This document shows positions 12,432 through 23,696 of a DNA stretch of 64,000 nucleotides, one piece after another. Source of the stretch: Petunia secreta (Eukaryota > Streptophyta > Magnoliopsida > Solanales > Solanaceae); the NCBI GenBank assembly GCA_029990175.1, contig JARKIP010000053.1, positions 13,286,001-13,350,000 of the forward strand, in the 5' to 3' direction. The notes below the pieces were generated by a model. It did no database searches, was not told where the DNA came from, and saw only the letters and a list, made by a program, of their open reading frames with translations. Made by a program: the position numbers and the translations under genes. The stretch's first letter is position 1, and the number at the start of each line of letters is the position of its first letter.

Positions 12432-12462
12432 CTCTTCTTCTTCTTCTTCTTCTTCTTCACAC
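12432..12462. repeat. (CTT)n microsatellite
   Basis: About nine uninterrupted CTT units in the region between the 3' LTR and the antisense ORF, shortly before its first ATG at 12528. Confidence 0.85.
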
Positions 12463-12527
12463 ATCTTCTTTCTTTTAACAGTGAAAAATCTTTTGAATCT
12501 TCTTTGTTGCCCAGGGAATTTTAAGGA

Positions 12528-15192
12528 ATGTCTCAACTAAACTCACAAAATTCTTCACCTTTTCTTGTTGACACCATGATTGTTAGTGAAGAACTAGTTA
12601 ACGTTCTTGAACCGCTGAACGTAATTATCCCTCCTGATTTTAACATGGAGGATCTACCTCGCCCAAGTGGCTTATATCAAGAGCAGCATCCAGCCATGGC
12701 TCAAGCTGCCGAGACAGTTGTGGTGGATAATGAGGATGTCATCATGAGAAATGCTAGCGACGATGGACCTCTTTCAGACGACCTCGAGCTTAAGCCTCAC
12801 CACGTTATCCCTTCCAAGATCGATCTCTCGAAAGATTTCATTATGCAGCTTCTGACAGTGTTGGAAGCCAGGATGAAAAGGAATATCCCCGTAAAGGATA
12901 CATTGAGTTTGATTACCCAAGCGAACATACGTTTGGTTCGCTCGGATTGCAACTGGGGCCCTGAGGTTAAGGTTGGTATTCCCGCCCCCGAGAGCTAAGT
13001 GTGTGATAGTGTCGAGGGGCGTTCCTTCATTTTTACCTCCCCTTTTGCGATAGGGTTTTCTTTAAATATCCCAGAGGTATTGGACACTTTTTTCCATACC
13101 TACCAGTTATGCATAGCCCAAATTAGTCCTGGGATGTGGAGGCACGTTCAATGCCTCAAATTTTTGAGTAAATTAGCCAGGGTCACCTTTACATTTGACC
13201 ACCTTTTGTACTTCTTCTACCCCTCCTTTCACAAGGATGGATTCGTTCAGCTCAACAAACGAGGCTCGTACTCACTGATCATGAAGAGCGAGGAATACTA
13301 GGACTATGGATGGAACGAGCGCTTCTTCCTCCTGACCTTTTGTCTTCGAAGCCTGATTTCCCCGAGCGATGGAATCAAGCATGTGAGTATTCTTCTCTTT
13401 GTTTATTTATGATCTTGCTTTGATCTTTTCTTGCCTAATTCTTTTTTTTTCTGACTTTTTAACCGAGGTGGTCCCAATTGTCCGTCTGAAGGATCTGACA
13501 CAATGGGTTCAGGCCATTATCAATGCCAAATCTAGACTAGAAAGATCGTGGATGGTTTTTGCCTCTTTGGATGAGAATCAATGGGCATGCAAACAGCAAG
13601 GTGAGTTGTTCTTTTAATCAACTTTTTATCTTGCACCATTTCCCCAAGGCACCATGTCTCGGTGTATCATCGTTCTTCTCTGTTGTAGGTCTCCCAAGAG
13701 GGTGACTACCATACCAAAGGAGACAAAGTGAAAGAATGAGAAAAAGGATAAAAAGGAGGAAGTCCCCGGGCTGGAGATACTTTAAGTGCCCTTCAAGGTT
13801 TGATTGGGAACCTTTCGAAGGGGAAGGGAAAAAAAGGAAATGAGGAGGAAAGAAAAGGGACAATCCCCGAAGGGTCACCGGACCTTAGGGCTAAAACAGG
13901 TTGAGTGTTTTCCTCTTTGACTTTATCTTTTCTTTCGCTTTCGTTTAATCACTCTCTCTCTTTTTTCCATTCAGTTTTGAAAAAGAAGGAGTTGTACTCA
14001 GGGAAAACTCTGGAAGCGAAGCGTGCTAGATTAGAGCCTTTCTCTTTCCTCAAGCTTACCCCCATGCCGATGAGGTGTAGTAAGGTCAGGAAAAGGTTGT
14101 GGTTTCCCCTATTCACAAGCCTGAACCAGTTCCGGTTGCTGATAAAGACGGGGAGGGGTGGGGGAGTTCAACCTTCGTCTTTAGAGGCAGTGGAAATGGA
14201 TGATGCTCGACTATCTGAGTAGGAGATAAGACTCTTCGAGCTGCTTTCGAGCCTGCTCACGATGCATCTTCTTGGAGACAGTGTCGTTATATCGGTATTC
14301 CTTCTGAGCTTTGTCTCCTAGATGACGATATCCAGGTCCCAATTAGTTTTCGTGGACTCTTCGGTCCAAAGAACGCAATAACCTCGGAGAGTTCCATATT
14401 TATGATGTGATGGCCGATGCTGCTCAACATGCCATTTATGTATGCTCTCTTTAGCTTTTCCTTTTCAGCCTTGTATTTGTTTCCTTTCCTAATTCTTCAG
14501 ATTTTTTCTTCGTAGTACAACATCAATTCCATCAGGGCTGCCGAGATCGAATGTCGTCGAGATGTGAACCTTAGGCAAATGAGGACTGGATGGAGGCGAG
14601 GGCGAGTGGGTCTCGAGGCTCAAATGAGGGGTCTTGAGAAAGAGTTGTTGAGCACGAGGCTCGAACTTGATCAGGTCAAAGATGCTGCTAATAAATTTAA
14701 TCTTGAGATGCTCAAAGCCGTTGAAGCCTAACCTGCAGTTGAGGTGAAGATAGCTTGTTTAAAGGAGCTTTGCGATGCCAAGCTAAAAACGGTGAAAACG
14801 GAGGCTCACTCAGCTATTAACAAGTGGGCCAAGAATTTTCATGCCGACTTGAAGCAGAAGATGCTGAAGATGAATAAAATGGCTGGGGAGAAGGAGCAGC
14901 TAGTCAAGGAGAAAGATCAGCTCGAAAACGAGATTAAGTTTTCAGGGGCAAAATTAATTCTTTCTCCTCAAGATGGGGGATGAGGAGGACCCGAGCCAAG
15001 GCTGACAAGAACTGGGTCCTCATTCAAACGAGGCTAAAGACTCTGAAGAAGTGTCAAAGCAGGGTTGACCTCGACGCGGAGATTGCCAAGGCCGAGAACG
15101 ATGCTGTTGTGGCCCAAAAACTGATTGAAAATCTTCCTTCGAGCAGCGGGAGCTCAGACAAGGAAGATGATGACTCCGAGGCAGAGGCTTAA
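12528..15192 (+). pseudogene. Antisense ORF of the Tat derivative (gypsy-type transposon protein, PF04195-like), spliced and broken
   Basis: Lies on the strand opposite to gag. The first exon encodes an acidic 156-residue stretch (12528-12998) ending at an in-frame stop. The same frame continues with a segment resembling the 'putative gypsy type transposon' family (FSLNIPEVLDTFFHTYQLCI, GMWRHVQCLKFLS), stops again at 13299-13301, and resumes after splice-like junctions (VPIVRLKDLTQWVQAIINAK, LERSWMVFASLDENQWACKQ). Likely introns are 13383-13466, 13601-13688, 13900-13974 and about 14437-14515, all with GTGAG, GTTGAG or GTATG starts, pyrimidine-rich 3' ends and AG. The last part (14540-15192) is a long charged coiled-coil-like region. 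The function of such antisense ORFs in Tat elements is not known to me. Stops make it a pseudogene here. Confidence 0.6.
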
Positions 15193-15786
15193 AGTAGTAA
15201 TTTTATTTCTTTTTGTCGGTATTTAGTTAAGACCTTCGGGCTGCTTTCTTTGCTATGCGCCTCCTCCAAGATATTATAGCACAAGACATTGGCCCCTGAG
15301 CCTTTTTTCTTAATGGAAATTCTCTATTTTGAAATACTGAATTTTCTTGCAAGACTTTTATTATTTCGAGCTAGCTTAGGACGACGTCTCGCCCTCGAGT
15401 CGTAGGCTTAACTTACGATTGGTTATGCATATCAAATGATAATAAAGAGATGTTAAATCAATGTTTATTTCATTAATAAGATGCATCTGCGTGCCTTTAT
15501 TACAATTAGTGCCTGCTCATTACAGGACTTAGGTAGAAAAGCTATAAGATGAAAATATGATCTTATTGAGCAAGTTCCAAAGGGTAGCCCTCGATGAGGT
15601 GATCGCTCGTTCATCAAGGGTTTTACATGGTGGAGTTCCCTGATTGTCGAGTCTTCGTTTATTTGAGTCCAAGGAAGAACTTTTATTTCAAACAATCGAC
15701 CATTTTGGCAAGTTCCCATTTGCCTCTTTTCCCTCTCCCTTAGTGATCAAGTGCATGAGGCAAGTGGTCTTGTTAAGTTGACCATA
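15193..15786. other. Non-coding gap where RT-integrase would lie
   Basis: Between the antisense ORF and the protease. A full Tat element would carry several kilobases of RT, RNase H and integrase here. I find no YxDD box, no HHCC and no DDE motif on either strand. Confidence 0.55.
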
Positions 15787-18133
15787 TCATTTGCTTAGCC
15801 CGATCAGGGATACTGCACTCTTCATTGAAATTAAATAACACTCTCGCGCTATTCGATGCTCTTCTTGGATGGCTCTTACTCCCCACGGGGTTGGGAAATT
15901 GATTACTTGATGCAGGGTTGATGGTACGGCTTCCATTTCATGGATCCAAGGTCTTCCAAGAATGACGTTGTAAGCCATGTCCTCGGCCATCACTTGAAAG
16001 GTGGTTTTCTTGTTCACCCCTCTGCAGTTGTTGTGAGGGTTATTTCTCCCAATGTCTTTTCAGTGGAATTGTTGAACCCTGTTAATATTGTTTCTTTTGG
16101 GATGACTAGGTCCTTCAGCCACATCTTCTTAATCGCTCCAAAATTGATGATATTAACCGAGCTGCCAGGATCAACTAGAGCTCATTTGACATCGCAGTCA
16201 TTGATCTTGAGTGTGATCACTAGTGCGTTATGTTAGGGAAATATTTTCCCTTCACAATATTCTTTGTTAAACACCATCTCTTTACCTGATCCACCAACTC
16301 TTACTCTTTTCTCCGCTGTATTTGATGATTTTTCAATTTTCTTTGCAGCAGCAAAGCTTATCCCATTTACCTCGGAGACCCCAGTGATGACATTCACAAC
16401 CCTTTTCGGTGACTCCGTTCGAGGTGGTTGTTCCTCTCTCCTATTCTTTGAGTAGTTGTGCTTTCCTTTATCGGTCAGATATTCAACTAACGCTCTCTTC
16501 TTAAGGAGATGGGCCACCTGAAGACACAACGCTTTACAATCCTCAATTGCATGCCCGTAATCCATGTGCAATTCATAATGTTGGGTTTGATCTCTCTTGC
16601 TCGGGGGCGTTCTCATGTCTTTGGGCAGCCTTACACCTTGATCAGTCATCCCTTCGATCACATTTACCAGCTCGGTGGTTGATATGCTGAAATTGTACTC
16701 GAAAATCCGAGGCAAATCTTTCTCCTTGGACATCAAAGATGGGCCAGAGGACTTTTGATTGGAGGATGAACCAGACTTTTCTCCGAGCCGCCGGCTCACG
16801 TGCTGGTGTCCTCCGAGGCGTTGACTTACGTGTTGCTTTTGAGTCCCGTTGTATGGTTCATATCAATTTTTTGAGTTCCCTCCTGGCGCATCGGCGCGTC
16901 GAGAGGACTCAGATCGACCTTGTAAGGATGGCCACGTCATGTCCTTCTCCACTCCGTTTCTTCTAGCATGATCTTTGTTGTGGCCCGATCATGCAATTCA
17001 TCCCAAGTTTGAGCTTGCCATTGCTGGAGCTCTTTCTTTAATTCAGCCGCGACCTCTCAGTTACTCACATTGAGATTCTTTTCAAAAGCCATGACTGCCA
17101 AACTGTCGTCCATTTTTGGCAGATCCATTCTTTCAGCCTGAAAGCGTTCAAGAAAATCTTTGATCGGCTCGAGGTATTATTGTTTGACATCTAAGATGTC
17201 CTCCCTTCTCTTGAGGATCTTTTGGGTCCAGTGTGAGCTTTGATGAACATGTCTGCCAATTCGTCGAAACTGGAGATGGATTCGGAGGGGATGCGCATGT
17301 ACCAATAAAGCGCTCATTTCTCTATGGTGTCGGTAATTTTTTTCAAGGACATAAATTCCTTCTTGATTGGGGTTAAGTCATTACTTTTGACCATGGCCAT
17401 ATACTCAGTTATATGGTCGACTGGATCCGTTGTCCCATCATATTTCTTCAAAATCTGTTATTTGACATGTTTTGGGATGGGCGCTGGGGCAGCTTCAGGC
17501 TTGAAGGGCAGCTGACGACATCTTTCAATATCCAATACGCGTTGAGGTTTTCGGAGCCCTGACACATTTTTAAGCCATTTTTCCACACTGGCCTCGAATT
17601 CTTTCTTGCACTTCTCAAAGTCGGTTGTGACGCTTGTTTGGGATATTGCAGGGACTGTAGTCCCCGAGCCCCCAGACGTGACCCCGTTTGGAAAACTTCC
17701 CATGTTGGTGCTTATGGGAATAGTGTTGGGATTTCCTCCACTAAACATCACGAAGGGAGCATCGCCGAGGTTAGGGGGGGACCCTCCCACTCCCAGCGAG
17801 AGCCTGCAAGGAGCTTTGAAATTTTTCATTAAATTGAGCTTGTGTCGCTGCTTGAGCGGCTGCTTGTTCTCGCATCTGTTGCAATGAGTTCACCATGAAT
17901 TGTTGGAATGGGTCACCAGAGTTTGAGGAGGCTGGATCGGCTAAAACTGCTCCTATGGGAGGTGTTAGGTCGATCGGGGGAGTGGATCCGTTTGGTGGTG
18001 TTAGCCCTACCAACGGAGTGGAGTTATTTTCTGGAGTAGGGCTAATAGGCAGCGTCTAGCCAGTTGGGGCTATCGGGACCCCTCCATTGGTTTCGGTAGC
18101 TCCTACTGTTTGATCTGGTATTTGGATAGACAT
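15787..18133 (-). pseudogene. gag-protease of Tat derivative, broken
   Basis: The frame starts at an ATG at 18133 (MSIQIPDQTV), about 80 nt from the primer site, and has an early in-frame stop near 18055. Gag pieces: 17771-18013 (DPFQQFMVNSLQQMREQAAA), 17458-17829 (SGLRKPQRVLDIERCRQLPF and PAPIPKHVK), and 16233-16799, which includes a zinc-knuckle-like HYELHMDYGHAIEDC with the first Cys replaced. The protease follows: LVDPGSSVNIINF near 16140-16175 carries the aspartic protease D-x-G as DPG, and DMAYNVILGRPWIHEMEAVP lies at about 15930-15990. Several stops and frame changes separate the parts, so no functional polyprotein is expected. Confidence 0.72.
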
Positions 18134-18229
18134 ATTGTCATTGATGATGTCGGCCAATTTTAAGTGGAAATCGAAACTGTAGGCTTTGGAACAAACGGTA
18201 TTACCAAGTCCCCACAGACGACGCCAATT

Positions 18230-18811
18230 TGTATTGGCCTAAATCGAGGTAGGACAACAAATCGAATTTGTTTTGGGATTAAATGATAATTTGTCAGTAT
18301 CAAAGTTATGATCGAGCTAAGATTAAATTTAAACGAGACAAATGCTTAATGGAATAAATGAGGCAAGAAATAAACAAGCTGGTAAAACGAGATAAAGCTT
18401 AAGAATATAAGTCAAGTATTGTATTTTTTGATGTCCTGCTTTATTACAAATGAGTCTTATTTATAATTAAAGAAAAGAATAACGTTTTAGTTATAATAAT
18501 TATGACTTTATGGCCATTACTCCATATTTGATGTGGTCAACTCATGATCTTCTCCTTAAATGTCAGAGCAACGATTGAGAGTTACAAAGGTCAGGCTTTG
18601 TTCGGTGAGGTGTTGTGCTTGCTCAGAGATGCTCGAGGAGGTGATGATCTCTTCGAGCTTGATGCTTCGAACTTAGTTTTCCTCATTTCCCGAGGTGGCT
18701 TTCCGAGATGGAGAGTCGTGTCGCTTCCCTTCGTGGACTTTCTTCGTAAAGCAGCCCCATATTAGGTCTCGAGTCTTTGCTCGAGGCCTCAGTAATTTTT
18801 CATCCAATACG
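18230..18811 (-). repeat. 5' LTR of Tat derivative
   Basis: On the + strand it reads TGTATTGGCC to CCAATACG. It is the partner of 11624-12205 and has the same length. The primer-binding site lies directly on its inner side. The terminal A of the ...CCAATACA end is G here. Confidence 0.85.
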
Positions 18812-18816
18812 CTTAG

Positions 18817-20009
18817 CCACATTTTCTTTAAGTTGAAACTATTTCAGTCGACGTTCATCCTTAACATTTCAAAGAAAAGAAAAAAGATGTTGATTCTTGT
18901 TTATCCTGTACTCTCTTTCATATTCTGTCCCCTTTTATAGCCGTCTTCTTTCTTTTTCCTTAATTTTGCTACCTTTAAATACCCCATTATCAACAAAATG
19001 CAATACTAATACACCCTATGTTTAGTTTTATTTATCGAAAGTCATGCTGTGTGCCTATATATTTAATTCTCTCATCATTTGCCTTATTTAATTTTATTCC
19101 TTTTTATTTTGTAATTTTAAACAATGGTAAATGGAATAAGATCATTAGTGGGACCTCACATCCTATATATTGCTAGAATTTTTGCTGGTGCCATAACCAG
19201 TAATTGTAGTTCCTTCTAACTTCCAAGTTGGAATATAATTAGAGTAAAATACGTTTATTAAACCCATGTGCATTTTCTCATTAGTAATTCATCGAAACTC
19301 TGACCGACACCTTTATTGAAACGCACTTATCCATTGGAATATATGGCTGTATAATAGTTTACCAATTCAAGAAGGCCACTACAAGATAGGGAAAACAAAA
19401 CCAGGAAAGGATTTATAGATCAAATGATAGAATGAAAGAAGAAAATAGAACGTGGCATGACCTACTTGAGAGATGCGTATAACTCACCAATGTCGTAATT
19501 AACTAGTACTTTTAATGTCATAATGCAATTAGTTCAACGATTGTGATATATTGTAAATCACTCTCTTCATATACACGCAAGGAGCTCAATAGTTTGCCGC
19601 GGTATGTGTATTACTATGTGTTTAGATCACATAAAAGATAATATTAATTGAATCTATTTAGCAAGAATTAATTAGTAACTTAATTAGAATAAGTAGTAAG
19701 TAATCTGATATAATCGGATAATTGTACCCCTTCATTTAATTTATTGTATTACTTTCTTTTTTAACTTGTTCAAAGAAATACATACCGTATTCAGATAGAT
19801 TTTAATTTTATTCATTTTACTTTTAAATTATGACACTCATAAAAATAACATGACACTTTTTTATCATAATATTCAAAAGATTTTTTGGTACGTTATTAAG
19901 ATAATCATATACAAAAGTTATTTTTTAAAAATATTTTTAAACTTCATGATTAGTTAAATTAAAATATACATCATATAAGACGCTGAGAGTATATATAATT
20001 TAATAAAAG
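18817..20009. other. AT-rich non-coding region with a MITE-like remnant
   Basis: No gene recognised. Around 19770-19995 the sequence ends with AAACTTCATGATTAGTTAAA and a degenerate CATATAAGACGCTGAGAGTA, which resembles a decayed Stowaway-like MITE end. This is weak evidence. Confidence 0.35.
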
Positions 20010-21660
20010 GTTTTTTTTTCACAAATATACAAATTTTCACCCTTAATCACCAAAAAAATAGCAATATTTTTCTAATTACAAGACATAGCAATATTTTTTT
20101 TAACATATTTTACAACAATCAACATATTCATTTTTATTTCCCCAAAATTATACATTCTCACTTACTCTCTCTTCCTCCATCATCCAATCCCACCACCCAG
20201 CACCATCACCCCAATTCCATCGCCACCACAACTCCCCTCCGGCAATTCACCACAGTTCAATTACGAGATTCTGCCTCCACAACTCCCGTCGTGCAATTTC
20301 TAGAGTTCCGTCAACCCGATCCCACACATCACAAGTAGATTCGGTATCAAAACCAAACTTTAAAAGAGATACAAATAACAATATGCACGCTGAAGCCGAC
20401 GATGTTTATAATGGCCCATTCCGATTCCGGCGTGGATGAGTTGAAACACCATGGTGTAGCATCGTCGACTCCATTTTCCGATGAAAATGATACAGTGAGC
20501 TGCCGAGTCAACAACAGCCGACGACCTCAGATCTGGCCCTCTCCGTCGATGCCGTCGTCGATCTAACTGTCGTCAACAACTACGATCAACACTATATTTT
20601 TTTAGTTCCTTAATTTCTGTTATTTTATTTCTTTATTTAAATGTTGAATTTTGTTTGGATTTGCTTCATTTTTAAGGTTTCTATGATTTTTTGGATCCAA
20701 AATTAAACCTAGTACAAAGGTTTTTTTTACAGCAATCGAAAGTTCAGTCTTTGTCAGATTATGGCAGATATCTTATTCTTGAATTTGATTGGTTGGTTCA
20801 TTGATTTTGTGACTCTGTTTCTGTTTATGTTTCAACAGTGAAACAGTCTGAAATCGACGCTGAAACAGTTAGATACGAAGTTGAAACAAATTGAAACGGT
20901 ATTGAAACAGTCTGAAACAGAGTTGATATAGTCTAAAATGGAGTTAAAACATCTAAAAATATTAAAACACTGTGATACAGTCTGAAACGGAGTTGATACA
21001 GTTAGATACAGAGTTGAATAGTCTGAAACGGTATTGAAACACTATGATACAGTCTGAAACGGAGTTGATACAGTCTGAAACGAGAGTTGATACGTTTAAA
21101 ACAATCTGATACAGTCTGAAACGCGACTTGATACAGTTTAAAATAGATTGATACAGTCTGAAATGGAGTTGATACAGTCTGAAACGAGACTTGATACAAT
21201 TTAAAATAGTCTGATACAATCTGAAACAGTGCAGAAACAGTTAGAACAGTGCAGAAATAGTTGAAACGGCGCAGAAAAAGTTAGATACGGTGGTGCAGAA
21301 ACAGTTGAAACGGTGCAGAACCAGTTAGATACGGTGCTGCAGAAACAGTTGAAACGGTGCAGAAACAGTTGAGATACGGTGAGATACGAGGATGGGATGA
21401 GGAAAAGTGAAATTGGGAGAAATGATAGGAATAAAAGTGAAATTGGGGGAAATGGTGGGAGGAAAATTGAAATATAGAGAAATGGGAGGAGCAAAAGTGA
21501 TAGTGGGGGAAATAGGAGGAGAATGTAAGGGGTTTGATATGTTATAGAAAAATATTGCTATATTTTTGCTATATTTATAATTAACTTGTGTTTTTCTCTC
21601 TATATAGGATTATTTTGCTAAAATATTGTTATGTTTGATAATTAAATTCTAAAACCTGTA
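20010..21660. mobile_element. Possible non-autonomous DNA element with minisatellite core
   Basis: Near the left side AATAGCAATATTTTTCT (about 20058) and near the right side its approximate reverse complement AGAAAAATATTGCTATA (about 21545) form an inverted pair. Further AT-rich sequence lies outside both. The interior holds a CCACC/CCATC-rich stretch (20190-20580), then a gene-poor stretch and the repeat array. No transposase and no target duplication were identified. Confidence 0.3.
20829..21388. repeat. Minisatellite of about 18-21 bp units
   Basis: Dozens of diverged units built from GTTGATACAGTCTGAAAC and related forms. The right part (21230-21380) shifts to a GCAGAAACAGTTGAAACGGT variant. 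The units keep the core 'GAAACAGT/GATACAGT'. Reading frames through it on the minus strand are repetitive and not considered genes. Confidence 0.85.
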
Positions 21661-21829
21661 CTTTTATGTAAAAATAAATACCGGAGAGAAGAAGGCGATA
21701 AAAGGGCCCTTTATCCCATTAGTAGCCACCCATTGTGGCCTATGCTGTCCCCTTGTTATTGCTATTAGTAATAGGTTTTGTAAAATAATATTCCATTTCA
21801 TATTCCATCCTTTTGAATATTCTCTCCAT

Positions 21830-22741
21830 ATGGAAGAGAAGAACCAACATCTACTGCAACCTCTCTTACAGCCAATCACCACCACAAACTCCGCCATCTA
21901 CCACGACTCCTCCACCTCTTCCACCATCTCAACAATCAACGTAGGAGCTACAAATTATAACCACAAGAATATCACATCTTCAAATGCAAGTATAATTTTT
22001 AGGCTTGTTTTGATCATTTTTGCTGGAGTAGTCTCCCTATGGGCAAATTATGAAGCCTCTAGAGGTTTTGCTATAACCATCATCAATGAAGCAGGTGAGA
22101 CGTTTGCAAGTAAGCGTTTCAATCTCTTTTACGTGTCAAACGACGAAGCCACACGTTTAGTTTTAAAGACAAGTAATTTTGTTGAGAAAATTCTTTACCC
22201 CAGAGATCATGATGGCCAACCGCAGAACAAGAAGCAAGTTAAACATGTCATCCTTAGGCTATCGAGCCGGAACCTGACTCGTCCAGTTATCGTTGAGTCC
22301 CGTGACAACGATGAGTCTGTTCTACATATAAGCCCTTCAGTTTTGGAAAGTCCAAATTATAAGCATGACATGTTTTTGGCACTGCAAAAAGGCATGGCAC
22401 GTATATGGTTATGGGATGGTCAACGTAACGCCCCAGCTAGTCTTGTAAACGGCATGATTGAGTATATTACTAGTTTGGCTAGTTCCGAATGTGCAACGTC
22501 AAAATCTGAATTTATCGAGTCAGTGGCGTTAAGGCAGAGATGCTGGAAGAGCAAGGATACAAGGACCACAGCAGAGTTTTTGAATTACTGCGAGAGTAGA
22601 CAACAGGGATTTATTACAAGGTTAAACCAAGCAATGAAGAATGGGTGGCATGACAAAATGATCGATGATGCATTAGGAATGCCAGCGTGGCATCTTTGTG
22701 AAACTTACAAGTCTTCAAGTAAATTGCCAAATTCTGTGTAA
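21830..22741 (+). CDS. Basic secretory protein (BSP) family protein, membrane-anchored, HExxH-less
   Basis: Intact 303-residue single-exon gene; start at the first in-frame ATG. Residues 1-52 are polar and Ser/Thr/Asn-rich. Residues 55-72 (IIFRLVLIIFAGVVSLWA) form one hydrophobic segment, so it is probably a type II membrane protein or has an uncleaved signal anchor. Residues about 80-295 match the plant BSP family (PF04450): FAITIINEAGETFASKRF, the central block around residues 186-215 (RIWLWDGQRNAPASLVNGMI), and FLNYCESRQQGFITRLNQAM near the C-terminus. Typical members have an HEMTH-type zinc site before the VWQW-like block. Here that position reads QKGMAR, so metalloprotease activity is unlikely. 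BSP proteins are linked to defence responses (family knowledge; the substrate is unknown). The neighbours are only transposons. Confidence 0.85.
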   Translation: MEEKNQHLLQPLLQPITTTNSAIYHDSSTSSTISTINVGATNYNHKNITSSNASIIFRLVLIIFAGVVSLWANYEASRGFAITIINEAGETFASKRFNLFYVSNDEATRLVLKTSNFVEKILYPRDHDGQPQNKKQVKHVILRLSSRNLTRPVIVESRDNDESVLHISPSVLESPNYKHDMFLALQKGMARIWLWDGQRNAPASLVNGMIEYITSLASSECATSKSEFIESVALRQRCWKSKDTRTTAEFLNYCESRQQGFITRLNQAMKNGWHDKMIDDALGMPAWHLCETYKSSSKLPNSV

Positions 22742-23696
22742 AAGAATGGTATTTGGAAGCTGTCACATTGTAATTATTTCTGTCAAGCTCTAAGCTATTA
22801 TTGGATGGCAACATCACCACATGCCCCCAAATGGATATACACAAGCAGAAGAACATGGTTATAAATGAGAGAAATTGAAGTGGGGTCGCCATCAATTTCC
22901 ATCATTTTTCAGATAATTTACAAATTATTTTATGATTCTTTTGTAGAAGTACTTCATTTTCTTTAGTTTTATTTTTCCTGGCCAACTATATTGTATGGTG
23001 ATTCTTTCTTCATATGTAAAAACTATCATGTTCTTTTGATATATGGCTAAAAATTATAAGATCAACGTTAGCAGGCTATCGATTTCAACTTTCCAGCTAC
23101 TTCGAGCTTTCATTCATACTGTACTGGAGGATGCACAGCGTATAAGAGGTGATCAGTATGTAACCTAAGGTGTTGTGAAAAAGAACAAGAACAGTGAATA
23201 CAGGAGGATTATTACTTTGTTTTGTTCACTGAGTGTATGAAACTAATGGCTCGAGTAATTTCGACTTCACTCAAGATAGGTTCACTAAAGGAGAATAATA
23301 CCATTTCGCAAGGTAGGTCCACAAATGGAGATAAAATTGTCTCCATGTATAAGTGATTTTAAAATGTAGAACTCAAATCCAATACATTTATTAAAGATGG
23401 AGGATCACAATCATCCCACCATACCCGTCCCTGATGGTGACACTAGAAACTTACTTATCATGTATACTAAATATGGCATGCCATGGAGAGTTACTATTAA
23501 TTTTTCGAAATTCAGTGTATATTTGGTAAAGATGAAGGATATAAAATTGAAGAGTTCCTAAAATATAATTCAATGGAAGGAGGGCAGCCTTTAGAAACAA
23601 TAATAGATTAGAGCAAGAAAACACCTCGCTTTTTCGTAAAGCTTGAAGGGTGTGGTAGACAGCAAAATACAGCTGATAGTCCTCTTTCATGAGGTT
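22742..23696. other. 3' flank of BSP-like gene, non-coding
   Basis: Contains the presumed 3' UTR and unassigned AT-rich DNA up to the chromovirus insertion. No gene or repeat was recognised. Confidence 0.5.

Larger units (their letters stand above)
11624..18811 (-). mobile_element. Tat-lineage Ty3/gypsy derivative with both LTRs, lacking RT and integrase
   Basis: Complete on both sides: two LTRs of 582 bp (11624-12205 and 18230-18811) and flanking 5-bp repeats ctgag (11619-11623) and cttag (18812-18816), with one mismatch. On the minus strand the order is 5' LTR, primer site (TTGGCGTCGTCTGTGGGG, within 18212-18229), gag, protease, then about 600 bp without RT or integrase, an antisense ORF region, a polypurine tract (AGTGGGTGGACTATC, 12206-12220) and the 3' LTR. 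It must have depended on a relative for reverse transcription. Its protease is close in sequence to that of the element at 1353-8350. Confidence 0.85.

Noticed and set aside
20829..21388. CRISPR-like regular repeats
   Set aside because: Units are contiguous and diverged without unique spacers, and this is plant nuclear DNA.
20962..21494. Minus-strand frames with repeated SVSDCI and RFRLYQ-like motifs
   Set aside because: Produced by translation of the minisatellite; period-driven and not a gene.
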